Assembly (NCBI RefSeq): GCF_021389955.1
Contig: NZ_CP089980.1
Span: 4,645,001-4,709,000 of the forward strand
DNA: 64,000 bases
Origin: Fulvivirga maritima
GTDB taxonomy: Bacteria; Bacteroidota; Bacteroidia; Cytophagales; Cyclobacteriaceae
Direction of reading: 5' to 3'
The position numbers and the translations under genes were made by a program. Positions 18,375-29,300 of the stretch are shown in pieces (position 1 is the stretch's first letter; each line of letters starts with the position of its first letter). Below the pieces are notes generated by a model. The model ran no database searches and was not told the DNA's origin. It was given only the letters and a program-made list of their open reading frames with translations.

Positions 18375-19265
18375 TTAGTTGCAGTTTAAAGTGGTTAAAA
18401 TATCGGTAATATCATACTCGTATAAGTTTCCACCTAAAATTCCCTTAAAAAGTTCATCGGTAAGGATCAAAGTGCTCTCGTCTCTAAATGCCACCGCCTC
18501 CTTTTGACTGAAGTTCTGCATATTTACTTCTTTTACATGGCCTTTAAAAAAGTTATGTCCTTCAAAGCAGGTGAATAACCAGAATTTTCCATGACTTAAC
18601 AATATCAGCTTTTGTTGGTCTTTGCTAATAGTGGCGCCAGTAATCCAGTTTTCGAACATAGGGCCGTCACCTAATGATATAGAGTCTATTAATCTGGCTT
18701 CTACTTCCTCTTCATAATTGTTAGCAGGAAGCACATATAGCTTTACATTTCCTTTAAAGGGCTTTTCTCTACTTTTGCTAAACAGATAAAGAGAATCTTG
18801 ATAGGCTATCATAGCCTCAATATCAAAATTCATTTGGTTTTCAGGTGGGGGAAATTCTTTTTGGTCAGATAATTTAAATCGTATGATTTTAGCTGTTACT
18901 ACCTTGTCTTTAACGCTATCAATCTTGTCTATTCTATAAATTTTGAGGTTTTTTCTTTTATTATAATTATTGCCAAAATCACCTACAAATAAGTTGCCCT
19001 GTTGATCTAGTGCCAGGTCTTCCCAGTCAATAACAGAATGGTTTAAATGGATGGCTTTTATGATTTGACCGGTAGTATCTATGCCATATACCACGGGTAA
19101 GCCATGATCATTAATGGTCCAGATGGTTTTAGAGTCAGAAACTTCAATACCGGAAGAGCTTTGTAAAGTTTTAGAAAGCTTTCCCAGTGTTTTGAAGTGA
19201 GGATTCTGTGCACTGGTTAGGTGCACAGAAAGCAAAATAATAGTTATTGATGTAAATAGCTTCAA
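18375..19265 (-). CDS. Secreted beta-propeller-like protein, unknown function
   Basis: The 296-residue protein has a signal peptide ending LTSAQN. Repeated beta-strand motifs of propeller type follow (TIWTINDHGLPVVYGID, IDWEDLALDQQGNLFVGDFGNN, FDIEAMIAY, KEAVAFRDESTLILTDE). The pattern of DWEDLA, GDFGNN and EAVAF resembles SdiA-regulated/NHL-type and phytase-like propellers, without a clear catalytic signature. It lacks a T9SS sorting domain, so it is likely periplasmic. It precedes the anchored helical protein by 2 bp. Confidence 0.6.
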   Translation of the reverse strand: MKLFTSITIILLSVHLTSAQNPHFKTLGKLSKTLQSSSGIEVSDSKTIWTINDHGLPVVYGIDTTGQIIKAIHLNHSVIDWEDLALDQQGNLFVGDFGNNYNKRKNLKIYRIDKIDSVKDKVVTAKIIRFKLSDQKEFPPPENQMNFDIEAMIAYQDSLYLFSKSREKPFKGNVKLYVLPANNYEEEVEARLIDSISLGDGPMFENWITGATISKDQQKLILLSHGKFWLFTCFEGHNFFKGHVKEVNMQNFSQKEAVAFRDESTLILTDELFKGILGGNLYEYDITDILTTLNCN

Positions 19266-19330
19266 AAGGTAGTTCCAATTTTAATGAAGCCATAATTTAA
19301 AGCGATTAATTGATAAATTACAACAACAAC

Positions 19331-20938
19331 TTATTTTAAAGTATAAATTTCGACATGATCGGTTCCATAACCCGTAGGAGCTGGAAATTTTAGCTCCATT
19401 TCATAATTTTCTTCCAGGCAGTCTCTCACTGCATAAGGAAAGAAGCTATCCACTGTAGGCATGTCTTCAAAAATAATCAGATCATATTCACGATTAGCTA
19501 CTTTTTTACACAACATATCTATTTCTCTATCAAAAAGAGCTACATCTTTATGGTACCATAATGGGTAATTAGGGCCTGATTCTAGTTCGTAATTCCATTC
19601 ATAGGCAAGAAAGGTTAGATTACTCATGTTGAGTACTTTCATGCCTTCTTTTTTGAACGAAGACATCTTTTCTACCTCTTCTAATCCTTCAATAGTTTTT
19701 TTTGGCAATTTAATATGCTTGAGGGATTTATATTTTGACAATTGCCATATAGTTGGTTCAACTTTTACAGTATCTTCTGATTCCGACATCCAGTTGCCTT
19801 TTGCCACGGCATCTTCAGGTAATTCTGACCAGCTTTTTGGTAATATTTTTTTGACTGCTCCAGAACCGTATTTCCAATAGTTTTCAGATCTCCATATAAA
19901 TATGAAAAGGCAGAAAAACAGAAATAAACCTACTTGCGAAAAATTATACCTTTCTGGTAGACTATGTAAAAGATAGGCAATACCAAAAGTAGTGAAGTAA
20001 TAGTTTACTGTAACAGGGCTAAAGCTGGTTGTTTGTATAATTAATGCTTGGAACAGTAAGCCTACAGTTAGTAATGCAAATATAACTTCGGTTTGATTAT
20101 TAATAAATTCTTTAACACTGTTAAACCTGAAAAAGATGACTGCAAGAGAGGCGAATAGAAAGAATTTCTCCCAAATTGATTCTCCAAAAATATCTCCTAA
20201 TAAGATAAATATATTGATTCTGGAATAATGGGGTGATTGTCCGTAATTAAACCAGTAAGAAAAGTCATATTGTAGGAAGGGAACTATAAATAACAGTAGC
20301 CAAACTATAAATGAACCAAAAAATATAAGTGGTGTATCTATCCTTTTATTAATAATAGAAAAGTAAAGTATAATTACAGATACAATTATTAATGCTAGTC
20401 CGCCACCATCTTGCTTGGTGAAAATACTGAGACAAGTGAAGAAGGCGGCCACTATTAGCTGCCAAAAGCTGTCTTTTGTGGTAGTATAACGGATTACAAA
20501 GTAAATAGCGAAAATTTCAAATATAAACACTGTATGGTTATACCACGGCCAAAAATTGATAAGCACAAAAGTAAGACACATTACCAAGATTGATAGAAAT
20601 ACCTTAGCTTCGCTCATCTTAAGCATTTTAAATATTGCAGAAATGGCTAGTAATGATAAAACATTTAGAAATGCCTGAGCTATAATAAGCGTATGCATGT
20701 AGGGACCAAAAATCTTGAAAAAGATAGCTGGAATTAGCCAAAACCCGAATCCCAATGGCATTCCAAAGTCTTTAAAGGGAATTTGCCCCATGTACATTCT
20801 ATAGGCGCCTTCCCATGTAAGAAATATATTAACTCTGTAGGGAAGATTAATCAATAAAGGAAGGCTACTGAAAAGTAGAATTATAAAAATTCTAAAATAG
20901 GTAATCTGTTTAGGGTTAAGTTTTTGGTGTAAAATCAT
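19331..20938 (-). CDS. Polytopic GT-C-type membrane glycosyltransferase (GT39/GT83-like)
   Basis: A 535-residue protein with about 10 hydrophobic helices in the first 370 residues and a soluble C-terminal domain of about 165 residues. The first extracytoplasmic loop contains TWEGAYRMYMGQIPFKDFGMP, where an acidic residue precedes an aromatic-rich stretch and a DFG. This is the layout of polyprenyl-phosphate-sugar-dependent GT-C enzymes (protein O-mannosyltransferase/ArnT superfamily). The gene is divergent from the UbiA/SDR/HAD operon, with only 83 bp between starts. That supply of a lipid-linked pentose donor would fit a GT-C enzyme, but the link is inference. Confidence 0.65.
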   Translation of the reverse strand: MILHQKLNPKQITYFRIFIILLFSSLPLLINLPYRVNIFLTWEGAYRMYMGQIPFKDFGMPLGFGFWLIPAIFFKIFGPYMHTLIIAQAFLNVLSLLAISAIFKMLKMSEAKVFLSILVMCLTFVLINFWPWYNHTVFIFEIFAIYFVIRYTTTKDSFWQLIVAAFFTCLSIFTKQDGGGLALIIVSVIILYFSIINKRIDTPLIFFGSFIVWLLLFIVPFLQYDFSYWFNYGQSPHYSRINIFILLGDIFGESIWEKFFLFASLAVIFFRFNSVKEFINNQTEVIFALLTVGLLFQALIIQTTSFSPVTVNYYFTTFGIAYLLHSLPERYNFSQVGLFLFFCLFIFIWRSENYWKYGSGAVKKILPKSWSELPEDAVAKGNWMSESEDTVKVEPTIWQLSKYKSLKHIKLPKKTIEGLEEVEKMSSFKKEGMKVLNMSNLTFLAYEWNYELESGPNYPLWYHKDVALFDREIDMLCKKVANREYDLIIFEDMPTVDSFFPYAVRDCLEENYEMELKFPAPTGYGTDHVEIYTLK

Positions 20939-21021
20939 TGAAAAGATTAGTTAAAGCCATAAATTTAAACAACAATATAAATATGCTAAGTTGATGGCTT
21001 TTGAACAAGAAAAATTTATAG

Positions 21022-21894
21022 ATGATGTTGGCTTTTGTTAATTTGTTAAGAGCTAGTCAATGGGTTAAAAATTTATTCATATTTATTCCTGCTTTTTTTG
21101 CTGGGGTTTTATTTGATGCATACAATATTGCATTGTTAATAACCGCTTTTTTAGCCTTTAGTTCTGTTGCGAGTGCAATATATATTTTTAATGATTACAA
21201 TGATATTCAAGAGGATAGAAATCATCCTGTAAAGAAATTCAGACCAATAGCTTCTGGTCAGGTTTCAGAGGGATCTGCTCTAACAGTAATGCTAGGATTG
21301 CTGGTCTTTGGGTTGTGTCTTGCATATTTAGTCAATACTACTTTTCTCATAATTCTTGTAAGCTATTTGATTATCAATTTTGGGTACTCACAAGGACTAA
21401 AGAAAATTTCTATTCTTGATATTATTATTATTGCTATAGGGTTTGTACTCAGAACTCTTGCAGGGGCTGCGGTAGTTAATGTACTGGTTAGCCACTGGCT
21501 TATTATAATGATATTCTTGTTAGCCTTATTTATGGCTTTAGCTAAAAGGCTGGATGATGTAATAGTTACAGAGCAAGGTGATGGAAAGGTGAGTAGGGCC
21601 AATGCAAAAAAGTATAACCTTCATTTTATACATTCAGGTATTTCTATGCTCTCTGCGGTAATAGTGGTGGCTTATATTATGTATACACTGTCTGATGAGG
21701 TGCCAGATTATTTTGGTTCTGAGTGGTTATATTTTACCAGTATATTCGTGATAACGGGTCTTTTAAGGTATTTGCAGATTACATTAGTAGAAGGACAAAG
21801 TGGTTCTCCTACACAAATTCTATATAAGGATAAGTTTACCTTAATTAATATTCTTTGTTGGATATTGAGTTTCTTGTTTATTATCTATTTCTAA
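21022..21894 (+). CDS. UbiA-family prenyltransferase, decaprenyl-phosphate phosphoribosyltransferase-like
   Basis: The 290-residue membrane protein has about 8-9 helices. The first aspartate-rich motif is NDYNDIQEDRNHP (residues 57-69), followed by KKFRPIASG, and the N-terminus carries the QWVKN signature of the subgroup that includes mycobacterial Rv3806c. That enzyme couples phosphoribosyl pyrophosphate to polyprenyl phosphate. A second Asp cluster (KRLDDV) lies at about residues 175-180. The SDR and HAD neighbours match the same pathway (see those entries). Membership of the wider UbiA superfamily is certain; the exact substrate is inferred. Confidence 0.78.
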   Translation: MMLAFVNLLRASQWVKNLFIFIPAFFAGVLFDAYNIALLITAFLAFSSVASAIYIFNDYNDIQEDRNHPVKKFRPIASGQVSEGSALTVMLGLLVFGLCLAYLVNTTFLIILVSYLIINFGYSQGLKKISILDIIIIAIGFVLRTLAGAAVVNVLVSHWLIIMIFLLALFMALAKRLDDVIVTEQGDGKVSRANAKKYNLHFIHSGISMLSAVIVVAYIMYTLSDEVPDYFGSEWLYFTSIFVITGLLRYLQITLVEGQSGSPTQILYKDKFTLINILCWILSFLFIIYF

Positions 21895-21904
21895 AAATAC
21901 CTTT

Positions 21905-22636
21905 ATGCAAACAGTTTTGATATTAGGAGGTACTTCTGATATAGCATATGAATTGGCTAAAATTCATATTGGAGAGCAAGATGAGGTGATCCTGGCTTCT
22001 CGAAATGTAGATAACCTGAAGGTAATCCAAAGTGATTTAAAAATCAGGTATAGGGGAGGGGTGATGATAGAGAAATTTGATGCTACAGATACCGCTACTC
22101 ATAAATCCTTTTTTGAGGAACTGCCGGATTCAATTAGTTTAGTCTACTGTTTGTTCGGGTATCTTGGAGATAATGATTTAGCTCAAACATCATGGGCTGA
22201 AGCTCAACAAATAATTAACAGCAATTATGTGGGTGCTGTATCCATATTAAATATTATTTCTGAAGAGTTTGCCAGGAAGAAGGAAGGAGTTATAGTAGGA
22301 GTAAGTTCGGTAGCTGGGGTAAGAGGAAGGCAAAGCAATTATATCTACGGGAGTGCTAAGGCTGGCTTCACTGCATATCTTTCAGGCTTGAGAAATAGGT
22401 TATATCATGATGGAGTACATGTATTAACTGTGCTGCCAGGTTTTATGAATACCAAGATGACTGCCGGAATGGATTTGCCCAAGTTATTAACAGCAAGTCC
22501 GGAAGTGGCTGCACGAAAAATAGCCAAAGCTGCTAAAAAGAAGAAAAATACAGCTTATGTACTTGGCAAATGGAGGTACATAATGATGGTAATAAGTAAT
22601 ATTCCCGAGTCAATTTTCAAGAAGCTAAAACTGTGA
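21905..22636 (+). CDS. SDR oxidoreductase, DprE2-like
   Basis: The 243-residue short-chain dehydrogenase has the coenzyme loop GGTSDIA at residues 8-14, a form typical of decaprenylphosphoryl-2-keto-ribose reductases (DprE2), in place of TGxxxGxG. The catalytic set is Ser134/135, Tyr148 and Lys152 (YGSAK). In mycobacteria DprE2 reduces the keto intermediate made by the flavoenzyme DprE1, which I do not find here. It lies 10 bp after the UbiA gene and overlaps the HAD gene by 4 bp. Confidence 0.78.
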   Translation: MQTVLILGGTSDIAYELAKIHIGEQDEVILASRNVDNLKVIQSDLKIRYRGGVMIEKFDATDTATHKSFFEELPDSISLVYCLFGYLGDNDLAQTSWAEAQQIINSNYVGAVSILNIISEEFARKKEGVIVGVSSVAGVRGRQSNYIYGSAKAGFTAYLSGLRNRLYHDGVHVLTVLPGFMNTKMTAGMDLPKLLTASPEVAARKIAKAAKKKKNTAYVLGKWRYIMMVISNIPESIFKKLKL

Positions 22637-23223
22637 GTAAAGACCTCGTACTTTTTGATTTTGATGGTACATTGACTACCAAAGACACCCTTCTTGATTT
22701 TACACAATATGCATTTGGTAAAGGCCATTTTATAAGAGGTATGTTGAAATTACTGCCTTCTATGGTGGGCTTAAAATTAGGTGTGATTCCTAATTGGAAG
22801 GCTAAGGAAAAGTACTTACGCTATTTTTTTGGAGGGCTTACTTTTGAGGAATTACAGACTCTTGGCCAGGAGTATGGAGAGAAGAGAGTGCCTCAGCTCA
22901 TTAGGAAGAAAGCTTTGGCTGCAATAAATGAATACAAAGAAGCTGGCGTAACGATGTATATTGTTTCAGCGTCATCTCCCTTATGGATAGAGTCTTGGGC
23001 ATCAAAATATGGAATAAAAGTGGTAGGCACCCGGTTAGAAATTTCAGAGGGTAAAATGACGGGTAAGATTGATGGTAAAAACTGTTATGGTTTGGAGAAG
23101 GTAAACCGGATTAAAAAAGAGGTTGATTTGAAGGATTATGAAAATGTATATGCTTATGGTGATAGTTCTGGAGATAGGGAGATGTTACAATTAGCAACTA
23201 AAGGATTTTACAAATATTTCTGA
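22633..23223 (+). CDS. HAD-IB family phosphatase
   Basis: This 196-residue protein begins at a GTG overlapping the SDR stop (GTGA). Motif I is DFDGTLT with Asp9 and Asp11, motif II is VSASSP, and the late motif is YGDSSGDREML. These place it in the HAD-IB/SerB-like group. In the decaprenyl-phospho-ribose pathway a phosphatase removes the 5-phosphate from the phosphoribosyl lipid, which fits the operon order. The substrate is inferred from context only. Confidence 0.8.
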   Translation: MSKDLVLFDFDGTLTTKDTLLDFTQYAFGKGHFIRGMLKLLPSMVGLKLGVIPNWKAKEKYLRYFFGGLTFEELQTLGQEYGEKRVPQLIRKKALAAINEYKEAGVTMYIVSASSPLWIESWASKYGIKVVGTRLEISEGKMTGKIDGKNCYGLEKVNRIKKEVDLKDYENVYAYGDSSGDREMLQLATKGFYKYF

Positions 23224-23253
23224 ACTGACACTTATAAGGCTTTGAGTCAGAAT

Positions 23254-23300
23254 TACAATAAAAAGGGCTATCATTTAAAATGATAGCCCTTTTTATTGTA
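23254..23300. terminator. Strong bidirectional terminator
   Basis: A stem of about 20 bp (23254-23273 with 23281-23300) surrounds a short AT loop. It has a GGGCTATCA core and A-tract/T-tract flanks on both sides. It lies between the 3' ends of the HAD gene (+) and the 3152-residue protein gene (-). Confidence 0.85.
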
Positions 23301-23327
23301 TAGGTAGGTTTTGGAATGGCCTACTTT

Positions 23328-26300
23328 TTATTTTTTCACAAATCTATAATTGTATGTGGTGTTATCCATGGTGATTTTTATTAGGTACAATGCAGGTTTT
23401 AGATTTTCAATATCCACTTCTTGAATATCTCCATTTGCATCCATCTGTTTCTCAATAATGGTTTCACCTATCATATTAATAATTTGCAGGTTTGCCTCAG
23501 AAGGAATCATTTGCTGAATAAAGAGCGACTTACTTGCAGGGTTAGGGTAAATGCTCATAACATCTGACAAGCTGTTGTTGATTCCTGTTACATAATAATC
23601 AAAGATATCAGAAACCTCAGTACAAACTTCTCCACTTACTTGAACCATGTAACTGCCTGAAACCCGAGGGGTATAGGTTAATGAATTGGCTCCCGTTATT
23701 GCATTATCATTTAAGAACCATTGGATATCACCTTCAGTGTTTTCTGTAATTTCTAATACTTGTTCATTGGCCGTAATTTCAGGTTTTACTATTTGCTCTA
23801 CATTAATGCTTATTGATTTTCTATCACTTGAACATCCATAATTATTTACGCTTTCTACGTATAGAATGTCACTGTTGCTGGCTGAATAGGTGTATGAGCC
23901 TTCTGAGCTTTCATAAACAGGTGTCTCAGAAGTGGCATCAGTAAACCATTTATAAGATCCTTCTCCATCTAAGCCGCTGGCAGTAAGTATAACATCTGAG
24001 TCAGGACAAGTAGTAATTTCTGATTCTACTTGTAAGTCAGGTGTAGGATTTAAGTCAACAGTAGCTTCATCATCAATAGTTACATACTCGCAATTAGGGA
24101 AGTTAGCCTTTATAGTGAAGGCATTTTGTCCTGTTGATAATAAATCACTAGGTATAGTCACAGAAGCACTACTTGCTGAAGTCACTTCACTCTCAATCAG
24201 AAGTTCACTATCTCTCCAAACAGAGTAAATAACTCCTTTTTGTGCAGATTGAATATTAAGATCCAAATCTTGGTTACTACAGTTATATGCCTCTGATGCA
24301 AAGCTAAATTCTGTTGTGTTACTGATTTCAGGTCTTTCAAAAATTAGTACAAATCGGTTACTATCTCTACTAGCTTCTGCCGAAGTTACTGAAAAGCTAT
24401 ATTCTGTATCTTCATCTACAATAGGAGTGGAGATAGAATTAAACCTATCTAAAAGGCTGATATTGTAACTATCAAAGGTGTTTACTTCATCAAAATTAAG
24501 CGTATAATTACCATTTTCTATATCCATCATAGAAAGCTGAACTTGTTTATCACAAAAGTCACTGCTCATTTTGTTAATAGCTAATCTTGATCCATCAGAA
24601 GATAGTGATGACAAATTAAAGAAGTCGTTAGTTTGTTTTACAGCTTCTCGCATAGGTTGGTACTCATCCACGTCTTCAGGGTTAAATTTGATGTAGGTCT
24701 CGTCTGTTTTGCTAGAATTTGAAAGTTTTACTATTAGGTAGTTTTCCAATACTTTTCCTTCCCTATAGAAATTACCATTATCAAAAATCTTAGCATCTTC
24801 ATTTATGGATAGCGCTGCACTTGAGCTGCCGGCTTGTACCCAGAAAGATTGTCCTGAAGCTATTTTACCTGCAAAGCTGCTGTCACCTAAACCTTCAGTA
24901 TCCCAGTAAATATATTCCCCGTTTATATTATCTTTAATGGCTACTGAAATACCAACATCAGTTCTGCTCCATCCTTCAGTACCCCATTGTATAGTAGACA
25001 TATATGGGTTTCCTACCAAATTCCAGCCATCATTAACCGATTCTGTTCCTCCCTGAATATTGTAGTTAAAGGTTCCTTGTACAAGAGGCCCATCAAATTT
25101 AAGGGTTAAGTTAGTGCTGCCGGCATAATTGAAAAATGTATACCCACGGCCCACTTCTAGGAGCTCAGTATTGGTAGTGGTAGGGAATTCTTCCCAAGCA
25201 TTATTATTATACCTATAAAGAGATGCTGCAGCATTTCTATTGTCGCTTCCTTCAAAATCACCTGTAACTCTTACAAATTCTTGTAAATCCTCTACAGAAG
25301 TTCCTTGAACAGAGCTGGTCACATATCTATATATTCTAGAGGTATACCCTGGTATGTATCTTTGAGCTTCCACGCTACCACTAATAAAACCGGTACCAGT
25401 AATAGGTCCTACATTAGCTGTAAATTCATTAGTGGAAAGTAATACTAAATGTCCATTGGTGTTCAATCGGCCATTAACCACATGTAAAAGATCCTTTATT
25501 TGTAAAGTGTTTCTAGTATTCACTGTTCCGCTTCCTAATTTGTCAATTTCTAGAGAGCTAACAGTGTTGGCTTCAGAATTGAAGTATAAGTTGGAGTTTT
25601 CAGCTGAATTTGCGGTGATATTTATAGAGCCTCCATTAGTGCTGATAGTTCCAAGTTCATTATTAGGATTAATGCTTCCACTTCCTTGAATAAACAAATT
25701 CCCTTCATTAAGATTAAAAGAGGATCCTGCAGATATGCTTAAACCTCCGCCGCTTGAAGCTCCAAGGTGAATATCCAAATTAGGATTGTCACTATTAATA
25801 GTTAAATTGGAGCTATCAGAAACGATAACCTTGTAAAGTGATAAGGTAGATTGATCGGTAGTAAGTACTTGCGCACTCTTATTGTTAAACCTATAGGTAA
25901 TCAATTGACTTTCATCCTGCGGCTCATGCGTACCCACTAGGTTCAAATCTCCTTTTATACTTATTACTGTAGAATTAGGAGTAGCACCACTCAATATAAC
26001 ATCTTCAGCAATGGACAGGTTACCAAATACGTTAATATCCCCTTCCATTAGATTTTTAGTAGAGCTAGCACTATTTAATGTAATATTTCCATAATTGGCA
26101 ACCGGAATGGTGTTACTAGAGCCACTGAAAGTTACAGTTGAACTAATGTCAAGATCTCCCAAGCTAGGTGCAGTAGTTACATTAACATTTACAGTACTGT
26201 TAGCTGATGCATCTAAAACCGCAGTAAGTGTTTCATTAATAGTTAGCGTAATATTTTCATCAACCATCATTTTGGATCCTTCTCCCGAAATAGTTAAAGG

Positions 26301-29300
26301 TTCGCTCAAGGTAACATCTTTATTTATCATGAAATGCTGATTGTCTGAGCTAAAGCTAGATGGGTTTGTTCCAGATCCATCAGTCTCAGTTCCCCAATTA
26401 GCAAGAATAGATATATCAGCTGCTGCGATAGGGTAATAAACTATCTCAGAACCAGAAGGTAAAGTGTTGACCTCTAGTGATTCAGAGAAATCCGATTTAT
26501 TACCATTGCTATCTACTGCTCTTACAGAATATATATATTTAAAACCTGGAGATAGTGAACCTATATTAATAGAGATATTAGGAGTTGTTGTTACTAAGGT
26601 CCCGTTTTGATATATTTCGTAGTGTTTAATTCCAACATTGTCTGTAGAAGGTGTCCATGAAAGATCGAAACTGGTAGTATCAATGTTAGAAGCAATCAAG
26701 TCTGTAGGGACACTAGGAGGGGTTTCATCCAAGGCAATTTCTAATGAAGTGTGCGCTCCTATTACCATTCCATTAATGAATCCCCAACGGGCATCATTCT
26801 GATCAGAACATTGAAAATATAATACTATATTTTGATCACCATCCGGTTCTACAGAATTAATGGTAACAGTATTATGAGTGTTGTTATTTGCAAATAGAAC
26901 TACCGTAGTTTCATTGATGGTGTATTCTCCTATTCCTGTAAATGTGGACGTAGTGTAGGTTCCATCCTCTGAACCTATGAATGTGAAGTCATAAACAAAA
27001 TCACTATTCATACCTGAGAAAGTAAATGGAGCAGGGGCGGCATTGTTATCTAAGTAATAATAACCTTGTAATACTGCATCAGGGTATATTCCGCTATTGT
27101 CACCGGTAACAACTCCTGTGTTATTACTCGCCGCTTCATTTTCGCCAATATTGAAAGTAATACCAGTAGAATCACCTGAGTCATCAGATAAACCTACACT
27201 TACACCTGCCTCAGGTAATGCATTAGTATTATTCCAAGGGCTTGGAGCTTGTAAATACCCATCCAAATTGGTATTTAGGTTCAATAGTATATAATGATCA
27301 TAGGTAATGCTTCCTACTTCACTGGTGTAACTGCTTTGCAGGGTAGCATTAACCGCTCTTATTTTATACACATAAGGAGTGTTTGGGCTCAGGCCAGAGT
27401 CTATGTATTCACCTGTATTCTCAGAGGTGGTAGTAATTAACTGAAAAGTACCTCCCCATTGGTTTGCTCTATATATTTCGAAACCTGTTTCGTTAATGCT
27501 ATTATCTTCCCACGTAAGCCGTATGTCTGTTCTGCTGGTTGCATTTGCCATGAAGTTTCCAGGTGTAATTAACTTAGAGCCATCAAATTCTTTGATTATG
27601 ATAGCATTAAGAAGGGCAGCAGTAGATCCCGATGTTTTCGCTACAGTAAGTGTGATTTCTCCTGTTCCTGAAGGAGTTAATCCTTCAAAATTGATAGTGC
27701 TACTGTTGTTATAAGAGGCATTGAAAGTCTCAGTATTTCCTGAAATGGTGTAATTTCCAGAATGATCTACATATGTATTAATGCTAGCTAAAACATTGAT
27801 GTTATAACTTTTTGCAGGATCAAGCCCTGTTAAAGTAACGGTACCTGTACCGGAAGTTTCCCATGCAGTATGGAACACGTTGTCTTCAAACATTAGAGTA
27901 TTGTTTTGGCTTGTTACTCCATTGTTATTACTTCCTGACCAGCCAGTTCCTACAGAAATACCTATTCCTGAGTTTTGATTTTCAGCATTGGTAAGGTTGT
28001 TATAGGAGGTGCCTGATGAAGGTGAGGAAGATAGGTTATTCCAAGGTAGACCAGCATCATTAGAATTATTTATGTTAATATAAACCTGCTGATCGAACTG
28101 CGGATCCACCACAGTGATAAAAAATGATGAGGAATTACTTGAATTAAAGTTATCAGTGGCAGTGACTTCAGAGCCTCCATAAAAACCTAAATCTGTGTTT
28201 TCAGGAGTGAAAAACAACTCACCAGTTCCATCTCCATTATCTTCGAATTGAACGAAGTCAGGAAGTCCTGTTGAGGTAATGGTGATAGGATTGCCTTCTT
28301 CATCTATTGCGGAAATATGAACTGTACGTGTTTCATCAGCCTTTATCACCACATCAGAAATCTCCTCTAGCGTAGGTGCAGAATTTAAAGTGGCTATTAT
28401 GCCAAAACCGGTTTCTGCTGATCCACTTGGGTTTACAGCCCTAACTTTATAATAATATGTAGTGCTACCTGATAAGCCATTGTCAGTATAAGTAGAGCTA
28501 TTTATAGAAGTGGTACTAACTACTGTATAAGGGCCATTTTCATTATTTGCTCTTAATATTTCAAATTGAGTTTCATTACTTGAGTTATCCGTCCAGTCTA
28601 TTTTAACGCTGCTACTTGAAAGCGCTGTTAATGATAAGTCCGAAGGTGCACTAGGAGGGAGTCCATCATTGTAATAAGCATTAACTGTCATGGCATTAAT
28701 AGTTGTCCAGGTACCTGTAGTTTTAGTTACCTCAATAACTATCACACCATCTGTAGATGGCTGTATTTCTGTGAAATCAGCGGTTTGTGTGGTGTTATCT
28801 GGTACTGACAAGGAATGACTTTCTCCTCCGATCGTGTATCTTACTCCCCAATTAGGATCACTGACCCCTTGGTTAGCTATATAAGCTGATGATGCACCGG
28901 AATAGAACGATAGGTCATATAGTAATGAAGGGTTTAGATTCCTTAATTCCATCGTAAATACACTACCATTCTTTCTTAATATAAATGATTGGATTACATC
29001 ATTTTCGTAAACGCCATTGATTAAGTTAGGGTCCACATCTCTTCCTTGCGGAAATTGAGTGGTGTAAGCGATGTCTATATCAGTAGTTACTCCAGCTGCA
29101 GTGACCAAATTTTCCTCTAGTGAGGTGTTAAAAGTCACATTATTCCATGTATCTATGGCTCCGGTATTAGCTGTAAAGTTAATGTTGAGTGAATAATATG
29201 GGTTAACCGAATTTATGGTCACCGTAAATTCTCTTTCGGTTATTCCTCCATCGGTATCTGTTGCCGCCACTCTTAAGATATAGCTGCCAGAGGTTACTAT

